DNA of 47,164 bases, taken from NCBI GenBank assembly GCA_017623605.1, contig JAGAOR010000029.1, positions 1-47,164 of the forward strand. The letters are read 5' to 3'. Below, in pieces: positions 1 through 8,724 of the stretch. Numbering within the stretch: the first letter of the stretch is position 1; each line of letters begins with the position of its first letter. A model generated the notes under the pieces. It worked only from the letters and a program-made list of their open reading frames with translations, was not told where the DNA came from and did not search any database. Source of the DNA: Clostridia bacterium (GTDB taxonomy: Bacteria > Bacillota > Clostridia > Christensenellales > Borkfalkiaceae). The position numbers and the translations under genes were made by a program.

Positions 1-1105
1 AAGGCATTTCCACGTCGCCTTGCAAAGTCGCGTGCGTACCGCAAATAATATCCACCTCGCCTCGCTTTAATTTTTCTTTCAGCTCCCGCTTTTCTTTTGC
101 CGAAATTCCACCCGCAAGATACCCGATTTTATATTCGGGAAAATATCTTTGCAAAAGCGCGTAATTTTGCGCGGCAAGCACCTCCGTAGGCGAAAGATAC
201 GCCGCCGTATATCCGCTTTTTACCGCCATAAAAATTCCGCAAAGCGCAACCGCCGTTTTTCCGCTTCCCACGTCCCCTTGTAAAAGTCTGTTCATCTTCG
301 TCGGCGCGTTCAAATTTTTATAAATATCGTTCACCGCTTGCTTTTGCCCCTCGGTAAATTCAAAACCGAAGCGCGAAGAAAATTCCTTTACCTGCGCCGC
401 CGTTACACGATACCTCCGAATACGCGCTTCTTCCTTGCCTCCCTTTATCATTTTAAACGCGGAAATGAGCACGAAATATTCTTCCAGCGCAATCCGCTCG
501 GAAGCCAGCGCTTTCGTTTCTTCGTCAGGCGGAGTATGCACGTCGAAATAGGATTTCGCAAGCGGGGGTAGATTGTATTTTTGTATAATTTTCCACGGGA
601 TCACGCTATCAATATTCACCTTGGAAAGCGCTTCCCTTACCGCGTCGCGAACGATTTTTTGCGTGAGTTTGCCTTTGAGTGGATACACAGGCAAAATACC
701 TTTGAGCCGAACGTTTTGATCGAGCGGCTCAAACGTGGGATTCACCATAGAAATTTGCCCGAACTTGTTTTGCACTCTGCCGTAAAAAAGATATTCCCCT
801 GCTTTGAGCTTTTGCGCGACGTACGGCTGATTGAACCATATCGCCGTGAACGGAAATCCACCTTGCGAACAAAAGGCTCGCACGATCTTCCGCCGCCCTG
901 AAAAATTAACGGGCGCAAGCCGCGTTACTTCGCAGGATATAAGCAAAACGTCGTTGTGATACGCCTCTTTTAGCGAACTCCGCTCCGTTAAATCAAGGTA
1001 AGCACGCGGAAAAAGCTTTACGAGATCTTCCGCCTCGTAAACGCCTAATTTATTAAATTCCTTTTCCCGTTTCTCTCCAACGTTTTTAAGGGAAGAAAGT
1101 TTCAT
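1..1105 (-). CDS. recG: ATP-dependent DNA helicase RecG, N-terminal part (runs off window)
   Basis: RecG remodels stalled replication forks and Holliday junctions in the cytoplasm. The frame starts at ATG 1105 behind an AAGGAG site and stays open to base 1, giving about 368 residues. The N-terminus (MKLSSLKNVGEKREKEFNKL) and the following OB-type wedge region match RecG. A Walker A motif GDVGSGKT lies at residues 277-284, followed by the helicase region SPTEVLAAQN and the start of motif Ia-II (CGTHATLQ). The remaining helicase lobe lies outside the window. It sits downstream of yloU and fakA, as in many Bacillota, but a terminator and a 124-bp repeat element separate it from fakA, so it probably has its own promoter. 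Confidence 0.95.
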   Translation of the reverse strand, partial: MKLSSLKNVGEKREKEFNKLGVYEAEDLVKLFPRAYLDLTERSSLKEAYHNDVLLISCEVTRLAPVNFSGRRKIVRAFCSQGGFPFTAIWFNQPYVAQKLKAGEYLFYGRVQNKFGQISMVNPTFEPLDQNVRLKGILPVYPLKGKLTQKIVRDAVREALSKVNIDSVIPWKIIQKYNLPPLAKSYFDVHTPPDEETKALASERIALEEYFVLISAFKMIKGGKEEARIRRYRVTAAQVKEFSSRFGFEFTEGQKQAVNDIYKNLNAPTKMNRLLQGDVGSGKTAVALCGIFMAVKSGYTAAYLSPTEVLAAQNYALLQRYFPEYKIGYLAGGISAKEKRELKEKLKRGEVDIICGTHATLQGDVEMP

Positions 1106-1133
1106 ACCGCTCTCCTTTTCGGCACCTTTAATT

Positions 1134-1257
1134 GTTAAAACGCATAGATGCGAGCAAGACAAGGCGCACGTGGCTTTCCCGACGGGAGTTTACATTCCCG
1201 TAAATGAGCAAGGGAAAACGAAAGTGCAACGCCGTATTGCGAAGTATATATGCGTTT
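1134..1257 (-). repeat. Dispersed palindromic intergenic element, copy A
   Basis: This 124-bp element is about 75% identical by eye to 6425-6549. Its ends are inverted (AAACGCATA at one end, TATGCGTTT at the other) and it contains an inner hairpin (ACGGGA with TCCCGT). It lies 28 bp upstream of the recG start codon. Read on the minus strand its 3' end carries TTGTCT, 17 bp, TTTAAC, a weak promoter-like arrangement pointing at recG. The other copy keeps this arrangement. It resembles a MITE or REP-type element. Confidence 0.7.
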
Positions 1258-1262
1258 GATTG

Positions 1263-1296
1263 AAAAGGCGACGGAAGCCCACCCCCGTCGCCTTTT
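1263..1296 (-). terminator. Terminator after fakA
   Basis: A perfect 12-bp stem (AAAAGGCGACGG with its complement) lies 21 bp past the fakA stop codon. A/T runs flank it on both sides, so it could work in both directions. Confidence 0.8.
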
Positions 1297-1317
1297 TTGC
1301 TATGCATATTTATACAT

Positions 1318-2961
1318 TTATTCCAAAGAAAGGATATAATAATACACCGATTGACCGCCGTTATGGAAGTCTACGTCGCAATCGGGATATTTTTCTGCGA
1401 TCGTAGCGCAGAGGGCTTCCGCTTCGTCCTCTTTCACGTCCTCGCCGTAGTAAAGGGTGATCATTTGGTGGAAATCCTCTTTCATTTTGCCGATCAGTTT
1501 CATTACCGTTTCTTCTACGGAATGGGATTTCGCCAAAATCTTTTTATCGTCCAAGCCGATAATATCCCCCTCTTTAATAGAGAAGCCGTTCAAGGAGGTG
1601 TTGCGCACCGCGTAGGTAACCTGCCCTGCTTTCACGTTATCAAGCGCGTGGATCATATTCGTTTTGTTTTCTTCCGCGCTTGCCTCGGGATCAAATTCAA
1701 GCGCCGCCGCAAAGCCTTGGGGCACGTTTTTGGTGGGGATAACGTGAATCGTTTTATTTTCCACGAGTGCCTTGGCTTGCTCCGCCGCGAGAATAATATT
1801 CTTATTGTTGGGGAACACGAAAATGTGTTCCGCGTTGATCTTTTGCGCCGCCGTGGCAATATCGCTCGCACTCGGGTTCATCGTCTGTCCGCCCTCGATA
1901 ATGCGATCGACGGTCAGATCGCGGAAAATATCCGAAAGCCCTGCGCCCGTACAGATCGCAAGCATACCCATTTCTTTCTTTTCCGCTTCCATTTTCGCTT
2001 TGATTTGGCGGTTTTGCTCTAACATATTTTCAATTTTAGGTCTATCTAACTCGCCAAGCTCCAACGCAAAGGTGAGCGCGCGTCCAGGTTGATTGGTATG
2101 CACGTGCACTTTGACAAGCTCTAAATCGCCGATACAAATTACGCTATCGCCGATCGTCATCAATCTTTCGCGCAAACGATCAATCGCTGAAAGGGTGGTG
2201 CTCTTTTTCATATTGATAATGAAAAATTCCGTGCAATAGGCGAATTGGATTTCGCCCAAATCCATATTGATAATATTCGAATTATCGCCGAAAAGGGATT
2301 CGTCTTCCACGGTTTCCATTTCCGCGCTCGTATCTACGATCTCCTCGCCCGTCAGCTCGCAAGCGAAGCCTTTGATAATCGTCATAAGCCCAACGCCGCC
2401 CGAATCGACGACGCCCGCTTTTTTGAGCACGGGCAACATTTCAGGCGTAAGCGCAAGCGCGCGTTCACCCTCTGCGATTACGTCCTTGAAGAAATCTTCA
2501 AAATTTTTCTTTTTTCCCGCCACTTTCGGGGCAATTTCGCTCATCATACGAACGACTGTTAAAATCGTACCTTCTTTAGGCACGGACACCGCGCCGTAGG
2601 CGACTTTCGTGCCCTGTTCGAGCGCTTTTGCGAACGTTTTTACGTCTACTTCCTTTTCACATTTACCCAAAACCGAGCAAATACCTTTCAAAATTTGAGA
2701 AAGAATTACCCCCGAATTTCCTCTCGCGCCTTTGAGTGCACCACGGGATACGCTGTTACACACCTCCGAAAAGGCACTCGATTGACAAGCGGTCAACTCG
2801 CGTACAGCCGATTGCATCGTAAGCGACATATTCGTACCCGTATCGCCGTCGGGTACGGGGAATACGTTAAGCGCGTCTACCTTGGCGCGGTTGAGTTCGA
2901 GCTGCTTCGCGCCGACGAGTATCATTTTCCGAAATTCGGTACTGTTTATCGTTTTATGCAT
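1318..2961 (-). CDS. fakA: Fatty acid kinase FakA (YloV/DAK2 family)
   Basis: FakA phosphorylates exogenous fatty acids bound to FakB, allowing their use in phospholipid synthesis. The 547-residue length is normal for the family. The N-terminal DhaL/DAK2 ATP-binding domain is visible: PDGDTGTNM at residues 37-45, GARGNSG at 78-84 and VDSGG at 185-189. Middle and C-terminal FakA domains follow. The start ATG 2961 has AAGGAG 11 bp upstream. The upstream neighbour is the Asp23-family gene yloU and recG lies downstream, the usual Bacillota order. A hairpin between yloU and fakA suggests partial uncoupling. No FakB (DegV-family) gene is present in the window, so the partner must be encoded elsewhere. 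DAK2-phosphatase is the older name for the family. Confidence 0.93.
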   Translation of the reverse strand: MHKTINSTEFRKMILVGAKQLELNRAKVDALNVFPVPDGDTGTNMSLTMQSAVRELTACQSSAFSEVCNSVSRGALKGARGNSGVILSQILKGICSVLGKCEKEVDVKTFAKALEQGTKVAYGAVSVPKEGTILTVVRMMSEIAPKVAGKKKNFEDFFKDVIAEGERALALTPEMLPVLKKAGVVDSGGVGLMTIIKGFACELTGEEIVDTSAEMETVEDESLFGDNSNIINMDLGEIQFAYCTEFFIINMKKSTTLSAIDRLRERLMTIGDSVICIGDLELVKVHVHTNQPGRALTFALELGELDRPKIENMLEQNRQIKAKMEAEKKEMGMLAICTGAGLSDIFRDLTVDRIIEGGQTMNPSASDIATAAQKINAEHIFVFPNNKNIILAAEQAKALVENKTIHVIPTKNVPQGFAAALEFDPEASAEENKTNMIHALDNVKAGQVTYAVRNTSLNGFSIKEGDIIGLDDKKILAKSHSVEETVMKLIGKMKEDFHQMITLYYGEDVKEDEAEALCATIAEKYPDCDVDFHNGGQSVYYYILSLE

Positions 2962-3024
2962 TAGAAAAAATGCTCCTTATATTCAAATTAGTAAGAAATC
3001 CGCGTTTTGAAAACGCATACGAGA

Positions 3025-3059
3025 AAAAGCGCTTCTCCCATTTTTAAGACGCGCTTTTT
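3025..3059 (-). terminator. Hairpin between yloU and fakA
   Basis: AAAAAGCGC and GCGCTTTTT form a 9-bp stem just past the yloU stop codon, ending in a T-run on either strand. A second short palindrome (GCGTTTTGAAAACGC) lies at 3003-3017. This is probably a full or partial terminator that separates yloU from fakA. Confidence 0.6.
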
Positions 3060-3066
3060 GAAAAAT

Positions 3067-3417
3067 TCAGAGTTTAACGCCGATAACGTTTACGTTCACG
3101 GTATCTACGATCATACCCGTAAAGCCCTCGACTTTATATTTAATTGCTTCTTTAAGAGATTCCGCCACGGCAATAATCGACACGCCGTATTTGATGATCA
3201 CGTATACGTCGATATAAATTCGATTTCCCGAAGTCGTAACCTTAACGCCCTTGCCACCTACGTCTTTTTTCAAAAGTGCGGCAAGGTTATCGGTAAAACG
3301 ACGGGACACCATCTCTACGATCCCGTAGGATTCCAAAGCGGTGCGTGAAGCGACCTTTGCGATCGAAAGGTCGGATATGGAAATTTTACCGTAGGCGTTG
3401 TTCGTATTAACTGACAT
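3067..3417 (-). CDS. Asp23/Gls24 family envelope stress protein (YloU-like)
   Basis: A 116-residue protein of the Asp23/Gls24 family, which in Bacillota associates with the membrane and cell envelope stress. Family features seen are the N-terminal GKISISDLSIAKVASRTALE segment and the alternating beta/alpha pattern with IYIDVYVIIKYG in the middle and a VDTVNVNVIGVKL C-terminus. The start ATG 3417 follows a GGAGAG site. It has its own promoter at 3443-3471 and is divergent from rpmB. Its position next to fakA matches yloU-yloV of Bacillus. The biochemical role of the family is unknown. Confidence 0.88.
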   Translation of the reverse strand: MSVNTNNAYGKISISDLSIAKVASRTALESYGIVEMVSRRFTDNLAALLKKDVGGKGVKVTTSGNRIYIDVYVIIKYGVSIIAVAESLKEAIKYKVEGFTGMIVDTVNVNVIGVKL

Positions 3418-3442
3418 ACTCTCTCTCCGTTTTACTTATTCC

Positions 3443-3471
3443 ATTTTACACTATTTCCCCGTATTTGGCAA
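3443..3471 (-). promoter_or_regulatory. SigA-type promoter of yloU
   Basis: On the minus strand TTGCCA, 17 bp, TAAAAT, with the -10 box 25 bp before the yloU start. Confidence 0.75.
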
Positions 3472-3530
3472 GTACTTTTCCAAAAAAAACGAAATTTTTT
3501 TATTTTTTGTTTTTTTAGGCGTAAAATTGA

Positions 3531-3559
3531 TTGATTTTTCTTAGTAAAAATGCTATATT
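3531..3559 (+). promoter_or_regulatory. SigA-type promoter of rpmB
   Basis: TTGATT, 17 bp, TATATT. The transcript would have a leader of about 95 nt in which I see no known L28-type control element. Confidence 0.75.
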
Positions 3560-3660
3560 ATTATTGCTCGTTTTTGCGGGCGCGTTTTTCGCGACGAAAA
3601 AGCGGCGTCGTTTTTATCCACTAACTACGGCAAAATTATCCCAAAATCGGAGGTGTCAAT

Positions 3661-3846
3661 ATGTCAAGAGTATGTAATATTTGCGGAAAAGGTCAAGCTT
3701 CGGGCAACAACGTGAGCCACTCGAACCGTAAAACGAGAAGAACTTTCAAAGTGAACGTTCAAAAGATTTCCTACGTGGAAGACGGCAAGGAAACGAACGG
3801 CTACGTTTGCGCAAGATGCATCAGAACGCTTAAAAAAGCAGACTGA
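3661..3846 (+). CDS. rpmB: 50S ribosomal protein L28
   Basis: L28 is a small protein of the large ribosomal subunit. The 61-residue product starts with [20 protein letters not shown] and carries the conserved [14 protein letters not shown] segment. Two CXXC pairs (CNIC at 5-8 and CARC at residues 50-53) indicate the zinc-binding form. The ATG follows an AATCGGAGG-type site. It is monocistronic, with a promoter upstream and a strong terminator downstream, and divergent from yloU, the classic Bacillota arrangement. Confidence 0.98.
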   Translation: MSRVCNICGKGQASGNNVSHSNRKTRRTFKVNVQKISYVEDGKETNGYVCARCIRTLKKAD

Positions 3847-3869
3847 TCCCCTTTCTCATAAGAAAAAAT

Positions 3870-3902
3870 ACCCGACTTGTTTTTTAAGCAAGTCGGGTTT
3901 TG
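3870..3902 (+). terminator. Terminator of rpmB, likely bidirectional
   Basis: A 10-bp stem (ACCCGACTTG and its complement at 3889-3898) is followed by a T-run. On the minus strand an A-tract upstream of the stem gives a U-run, so it probably also ends the MATE gene transcript. Confidence 0.88.
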
Positions 3903-3905
3903 TCG

Positions 3906-5318
3906 TTATTTCCAATCCCCTTGTTTTATAAGCTTTTTAATCAATACTTGTATGACGAAAAACGCCGTAAGCATCGTGAGTATCCAAGTTATCGGATAAC
4001 AAATAAAGATCGTTTCCAAGGTTTGCTTGAAAGGGAAGATCGTCCACAGCCAAACCACGCGGAGCAAACACGAGCCGACAAGCGCAATCACCGTAGAAGT
4101 AAACGATCTTCCAAGCCCTCTTAAAACACCCGTACACACCTCCATTAAGCCGCATAAAAAGTACGGTGCACAAATAAACCACATACGCGTCGTCGCCGCT
4201 TGCATTGCAAGCGATTCCAAGCTCCCCTCTACGCCCGCTTTTACGCCGTATAACGACAAGAGCGGGTTTTTGAACAGCAACACGAGTCCAGACATCGTTA
4301 AACCGATAATCGTATTCAGCAAAAAGCCGTTATATAGAATCGGTTTTACGCGCTTCACCTTTCTTGCGCCCATATTTTGGCTAGTAAAGGTGATCACGCC
4401 TTGATATACGGCGTTCATAGAAGTATACACGAAGCCCTCGATATTTGCCGACGCCGCACTGCCGTTTACGACGGGTTGATAATCGCTACCCGTCGGACAA
4501 AGCAGGTTGTTCACCGTTACGATAGACGATTGAATGAGCATATTCGAAAGGGAAAACAATGCCCCTTGAATTGCCGCAGGCAAACCGATTTTTACAATAT
4601 CCCCAAAAGCCTTTCGCTCAATTTTAAGCTTTCTAAACGAAAACGTCGTAAAATCCTTATCTCTACGCAATTTTACGAGTAGGATTACGAACGAAAGCAC
4701 GTTCGCCAACGAGGTAGCAATCGCAACGCCCTCCACCGAAAACTTTATTACGACGACGAAAAACAAGTTTAACCCCACGTTGACGATCCCTGCAATCGAC
4801 AAAACGATTAGCGGCGTTTTCGCGTCGCCCTTGGCGCGAAAAATAGAAATCAAATAATTCGTCAACGCCAAAAAGGGTACGCCCGCAAAATAAATATAGG
4901 TATACGTTACAGCCAAGTTTAATAGGCTACCCGTGTTGCCCATAGCTTGTAAAATCGGTCGGGAAACGGCAATCCCAATAGCCGCGCCAGCAACGCCGAA
5001 AATAAGCGCCATTATAAGCGAGGTATGTACGGCTCTTTGCGTTTTTTCCTTATCGTTTGCGCCGATATGCCTTGCCACGACGACGTTTGCGCCCACCGAA
5101 AAGCCGATAAACACGTTGACGATCAAGTGTATGAACGAGCTCGTCGTGCCGATCGCACCCACGGCATTCGCTTCTTTGGATAAACTCACCACCATCATAT
5201 CGGCGGCGTTATAAAACATTTGCAGTAAATTCGTTGCCAAGATAGGCAACACGAACAACAGTAGTTTAGGAAAAATTCTTCCCTGTGTAAAATCTACTTC
5301 TCTTTTTGCTGCGGTCAT
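3906..5318 (-). CDS. MATE family multidrug/Na+ antiporter-type efflux protein
   Basis: A 470-residue polytopic membrane protein with about 12 hydrophobic segments. The N-terminus reads DFTQGRIFPKLLLFVLPI then NLLQMFYNAADMMVV, the hallmark start of MATE exporters (NorM/MepA-like branch), with PxLALTNYLISIFRAKGD-type motifs in the middle. It would export cationic compounds using an ion gradient; the substrate cannot be read from sequence. Its ATG overlaps the rlmN stop codon by 4 bp (ATGA), so it is translationally coupled and is the last gene of the yicC-rlmN operon. In many Bacillota this slot after rlmN holds a phosphatase and kinase pair instead, so the linkage here is lineage-specific. Confidence 0.9.
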   Translation of the reverse strand: MTAAKREVDFTQGRIFPKLLLFVLPILATNLLQMFYNAADMMVVSLSKEANAVGAIGTTSSFIHLIVNVFIGFSVGANVVVARHIGANDKEKTQRAVHTSLIMALIFGVAGAAIGIAVSRPILQAMGNTGSLLNLAVTYTYIYFAGVPFLALTNYLISIFRAKGDAKTPLIVLSIAGIVNVGLNLFFVVVIKFSVEGVAIATSLANVLSFVILLVKLRRDKDFTTFSFRKLKIERKAFGDIVKIGLPAAIQGALFSLSNMLIQSSIVTVNNLLCPTGSDYQPVVNGSAASANIEGFVYTSMNAVYQGVITFTSQNMGARKVKRVKPILYNGFLLNTIIGLTMSGLVLLFKNPLLSLYGVKAGVEGSLESLAMQAATTRMWFICAPYFLCGLMEVCTGVLRGLGRSFTSTVIALVGSCLLRVVWLWTIFPFKQTLETIFICYPITWILTMLTAFFVIQVLIKKLIKQGDWK

Positions 5319-6400
5319 TTTTTATAAAACTCCATTACGTAGTCTTTTTCTTTTTCTAAATAATTCGCGCGGAGCTGTCCGCACGCGCCGCCTATATCCA
5401 CGCCGATCTGACGGCGAAGCGTTGCCGAAAGCCCGCCCTTTTCCAACTTCCCTAAAAAACGGTACGCCGCTTTATCTCCAAGTGCTTTCAAATTGCGTTC
5501 TTTCACTTCGTTTAAGCGAATTAAATTCACGTGGCAGGGCTTACCTTTGAGCAATTTCACGAGCGCTTCCGCGTGCTCGTCGTCGCAATTTTCTCCCTCG
5601 ATTAGGGTATATTCAAAATAATACCGTCTGCCCGTTTTCTCAAAATAATATTCGCACGCCTTTAAAATTTCGTCGATTTTATACGCTTTTGCAATCGGCA
5701 TCGTCCGCGCACGCGTTCCATCGTCCGTTGCGTGTAAAGAAACGGTGAGATTGAGCGGCACGTTCTCCTCCGCAAGCTCGTACATCTTCGGCACGATCCC
5801 GCACGTGGAAAGGGAAATATTCCGCGCGCTGATATTTAAGCCCTCCGACGCCGTTACGTTTTTTAAAAACTTTACCGTATTCTCATAATTATCGAGCGGC
5901 TCGCCGCTTCCCATAAGTACGACGTTCGTAACTGCCCGCGCCTCACCGCCGAGCCCTGCCGCGTCCTTTTTATGCAATGCGTTCACGACGAGGATCTGGG
6001 ATAAAATCTCCCCCGCCGTGAGGTTTCTCACTAGACCGTTCAAGGTGGAAGCGCAAAATTTACAGCCCATACGACACCCTACCTGCGTGGATACGCATTG
6101 TGTGAAGCCGTATTTATATTTCATCAAAACACCCTCGATTAAATTGCCGTCCGCTAGCTCGAACAGATATTTTTCCGTGCCGTCGGAAGAAAAAAACGTT
6201 TTCTTGATCCGCACGGGTTTATCCTCGTATATTTCCGTTAAACGGGCTTTAAAATCTTTGGAAAGCGACGTAATTTCCGAGATCGCTTTCCCTTGCGTTA
6301 AACCCTCGAACAACTGCTTCGCGCGGAATTTCTTTTCTCCAAGCGATAGAATAAGCTCTTCCGTTTCCGTAAACGATAAATCCTGCAAAATCTTTTTCAT
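5315..6400 (-). CDS. rlmN: 23S rRNA/tRNA adenine-C2 methyltransferase RlmN
   Basis: A radical SAM enzyme methylating C2 of A2503 in 23S rRNA and A37 in some tRNAs. The 361-residue length is typical. The 4Fe-4S motif CX3CX2C is at C109, C113 and C116 (GCRMGCKFCAST). The GSGEPLDNY SAM motif and the C-terminal GGACGQLR with the methyl-accepting Cys are present. The start ATG 6400 is preceded by GGAGTGTATTAA. A 125-bp repeat element fills the gap to rsmB. The MATE gene overlaps its 3' end. Confidence 0.96.
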   Translation of the reverse strand: MKKILQDLSFTETEELILSLGEKKFRAKQLFEGLTQGKAISEITSLSKDFKARLTEIYEDKPVRIKKTFFSSDGTEKYLFELADGNLIEGVLMKYKYGFTQCVSTQVGCRMGCKFCASTLNGLVRNLTAGEILSQILVVNALHKKDAAGLGGEARAVTNVVLMGSGEPLDNYENTVKFLKNVTASEGLNISARNISLSTCGIVPKMYELAEENVPLNLTVSLHATDDGTRARTMPIAKAYKIDEILKACEYYFEKTGRRYYFEYTLIEGENCDDEHAEALVKLLKGKPCHVNLIRLNEVKERNLKALGDKAAYRFLGKLEKGGLSATLRRQIGVDIGGACGQLRANYLEKEKDYVMEFYKK

Positions 6401-6424
6401 TTAATACACTCCAACCCCGCTTTC

Positions 6425-6549
6425 GTTAAAACGCGCAGTTGCAAGCAAGGCAAGAAAGGCGCGGCTTTCCCGAAGGGAGATTTACTCTGGCGTAAACAAG
6501 CAAGGGAAAACGCAAGCCTGACGCCGCATTGCGCCGCAAATACGCGTTT
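6425..6549 (-). repeat. Dispersed palindromic intergenic element, copy B
   Basis: Second copy of the element at 1134-1257, in the same orientation and again just upstream of a start codon (rlmN, 24 bp). Its terminal inverted repeats are AAACGCG and CGCGTTT, where copy A has AAACGCA and TGCGTTT, so the paired position changed on both sides. Its right end supplies the TAA stop codon of rsmB. The minus strand carries TTGCCT, 17 bp, TTTAAC pointing at rlmN. Confidence 0.7.
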
Positions 6550-7780
6550 AGCTTTTTATCATCTTACACACGTAAAATCCCGCCCCGTAAGCCGTATCGG
6601 GTAAAAATTGTAAGCCGTATTTCTTCTTATCGTGAGCAAGCGGACTGTCGATTTCTTCCACCTTATATTCGGGGTGTGCTTTCAAAAACGACTCCACGAT
6701 CCCATCGTTTTCCCGCTCGAAAAGCGAACACGTTGAAAAATAGAGCGCGCCGCCTTTTTTTACGTAGCGCGAGCACGTTTGTAAAATCGCTTTTTGAGAT
6801 GTCTCAATCGCTTCAAAATCCGCTTCCTTGCGGAAGATTTTTATATCGGGATTTTCACTCACCGTGCCAAATCCCGAACAGGGTACGTCGCAAAGTACGC
6901 CGTCGAATTTTTCTTCGTATGAGGGATCGAAAACCGAACTATCCTTTTGTAGTTCCTTAACGTTTTCCACGCCCATACGCGTTTTGTATTGCCCGATCAA
7001 AACCACTCTATGCGCGTGTAATTCAAACGAAGTTACACTCTTACATTTACCCGCAAGTAGCACCGATTTTCCACCCGGCGCGGCGCACGCATCAAGCATA
7101 CTTTCACACGGCGAAACGACGTTACAAATTGCAACGCTTCCCACCGATTGAAAGGTGTATTCGCCTTTATCGAAGCCCTCGTCGCGCGTGAAATTTTCAA
7201 AGATATAATTGTTTTCAAAAGGCGTTTTTATATGCGACTTTTGCAAATAGTGTTCCGCGTTTTTCACAAACCGCACGGAAACACCCGCGCTCTTTGCCGC
7301 CGCTATACCCTCTGCGCGATCGCCGTATTCTTTTTTTAATAAGCGATACGCATATAAGGGATAGGAAAGCCGAACGGCTTTTCCCTCGTCGCCTTGGGGT
7401 AGTGCGCGCTCCACCTCCGTAAGCTCAAACCGTCTTAAAAACGCGTTCACGAACCCGCTCACTCCCGATTTACCCAGCTTTTTACAAAGGCTTACCGCGC
7501 AATCGGTTACCATATACCGCTTCTTTTCCATATATACTAGCATATACAGCGATATTTTGAGCAATATCCGCACGACGGGTTTGGGTGGCTTCGTCGCGTA
7601 GTGGCGGATACAAAATTCAAAAAAGCCGTCGTTTTCCAGCACGCCGTATACGATTTTCACCGTGCGGGAACGGTATTGTTCTTCAATGTACGTATCGGCG
7701 ATCGCTTGCTTTACGTGCGCGCCGCCTTGATAAATCTTCGTGAGGATTTGAAAGGGATCGTAAACGGGGTTACTCAACAT
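6548..7780 (-). CDS. rsmB: 16S rRNA cytosine-C5 methyltransferase RsmB
   Basis: RsmB methylates C967-equivalent of 16S rRNA using SAM. The 410-residue protein has an N-terminal NusB-like RNA-binding domain (about 1-140) and a C-terminal Rossmann methyltransferase domain with CAAPGGKS at 232-239, DVPCSG at 298-303 and the catalytic STCS Cys at 351. The start overlaps the fmt stop codon by 7 bp, consistent with coupling. The final codons run directly into the repeat element that provides its stop codon. NusB-like domain divergence is normal for Clostridia. Confidence 0.95.
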   Translation of the reverse strand: MLSNPVYDPFQILTKIYQGGAHVKQAIADTYIEEQYRSRTVKIVYGVLENDGFFEFCIRHYATKPPKPVVRILLKISLYMLVYMEKKRYMVTDCAVSLCKKLGKSGVSGFVNAFLRRFELTEVERALPQGDEGKAVRLSYPLYAYRLLKKEYGDRAEGIAAAKSAGVSVRFVKNAEHYLQKSHIKTPFENNYIFENFTRDEGFDKGEYTFQSVGSVAICNVVSPCESMLDACAAPGGKSVLLAGKCKSVTSFELHAHRVVLIGQYKTRMGVENVKELQKDSSVFDPSYEEKFDGVLCDVPCSGFGTVSENPDIKIFRKEADFEAIETSQKAILQTCSRYVKKGGALYFSTCSLFERENDGIVESFLKAHPEYKVEEIDSPLAHDKKKYGLQFLPDTAYGAGFYVCKMIKS

Positions 7781-8712
7781 ACGAACACCTGACCTTTCTT
7801 CACTTTTCGTCCGTTGAGAAAATCGCCACCGCCCATCTTCTTACCGCCCGCCGCTTGCAGCTCGGTCAGCTTCACTACGCCGTCCTTGCATTTAACGAGT
7901 AAGCCGCGCTTGGGACTATCCGTTAAAATTTCACCGCACGTCGCCCCCGCCGCCTCTTCGCAGGGCGCGGCTTTTTCCGCTCTGTACACGTTGATTTTGT
8001 TCCCGTCAATTTCCCCGAACGCTACGGGCGCGGGGTTCATAGCGCGAACCAAATTGACAATCTCACTCACCGTTTTATTGAAATTGATTTTGGCGTGTTC
8101 TTTGCTGATTTTTCGAACGGTTTGCACGTTCTCTGCACTCTGCGGCGTGAGCGTATATTCGCCCGATTGTAAAACGTTTAATGCTTCCACGATCGCGTTC
8201 GCGCCGATTTTAGAAAGTCGCTCGGAAAGCTCGCCGTACGTTTCCGTTTCGCCGATTTCCGTTTCTTCCACAAGCAAAATATCGCCGCAATCTAATCCCA
8301 GCTCCGTTTTCATAATCGAAACGCCCGTTTTCGTTTCTCCCGCCAAAATACAGCTTTGTATCGGCGATGCCCCGCGATACCGCGGCAACAAGCCCGCGTG
8401 GATATTCCACACGCCCTTTTCAAAACAATCGAGCACTGCTTGCGTTAAAATTTGTCCGTATGCACAGGTAATCAAAATATCCCCGCCGAGCGATTTTACT
8501 GCTTCTATCTCGTCGGAAATTTTATTCGGTTGTAGCAAGGGAAGTCCGTTTTTAAGCGCGAAATCTTTTACGGGCGGAGGCGTTAAAATTCCCTTTCTGC
8601 CCTGGGGTTTGTCCGCTTGCGTGATCACCCCCACGACTTCAAAGCCATTTTCTAAAATGGCTTTTAAGGGCACAACGGCAAATTCGGGCGTACCTGCGTA
8701 GACGATTTTCAT
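7774..8712 (-). CDS. fmt: Methionyl-tRNA formyltransferase
   Basis: Fmt formylates initiator Met-tRNA with 10-formyl-THF. The 312-residue protein has MKIVYAGTPEFAV at the N-terminus, the catalytic motif NIHAGLLPRYRGASPI at 103-118 and the Asp in GLDCGDI at about 141-144, then the C-terminal OB-like domain. The start ATG 8712 has GGAG upstream. It lies 12 bp after def, which removes the formyl group added by Fmt, and its stop overlaps rsmB. Confidence 0.96.
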   Translation of the reverse strand: MKIVYAGTPEFAVVPLKAILENGFEVVGVITQADKPQGRKGILTPPPVKDFALKNGLPLLQPNKISDEIEAVKSLGGDILITCAYGQILTQAVLDCFEKGVWNIHAGLLPRYRGASPIQSCILAGETKTGVSIMKTELGLDCGDILLVEETEIGETETYGELSERLSKIGANAIVEALNVLQSGEYTLTPQSAENVQTVRKISKEHAKINFNKTVSEIVNLVRAMNPAPVAFGEIDGNKINVYRAEKAAPCEEAAGATCGEILTDSPKRGLLVKCKDGVVKLTELQAAGGKKMGGGDFLNGRKVKKGQVFVC

Positions 8713-8724
8713 ACTCTTTCTCCG

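Noticed and set aside
1134..1257. Possible integron attC site because of the GTTAAAACGC end
   Set aside because: The ends lack the RYYYAAC/GTTRRRY order of attC, there is no integrase or cassette array, and the second copy shows the same layout as a plain palindromic element.
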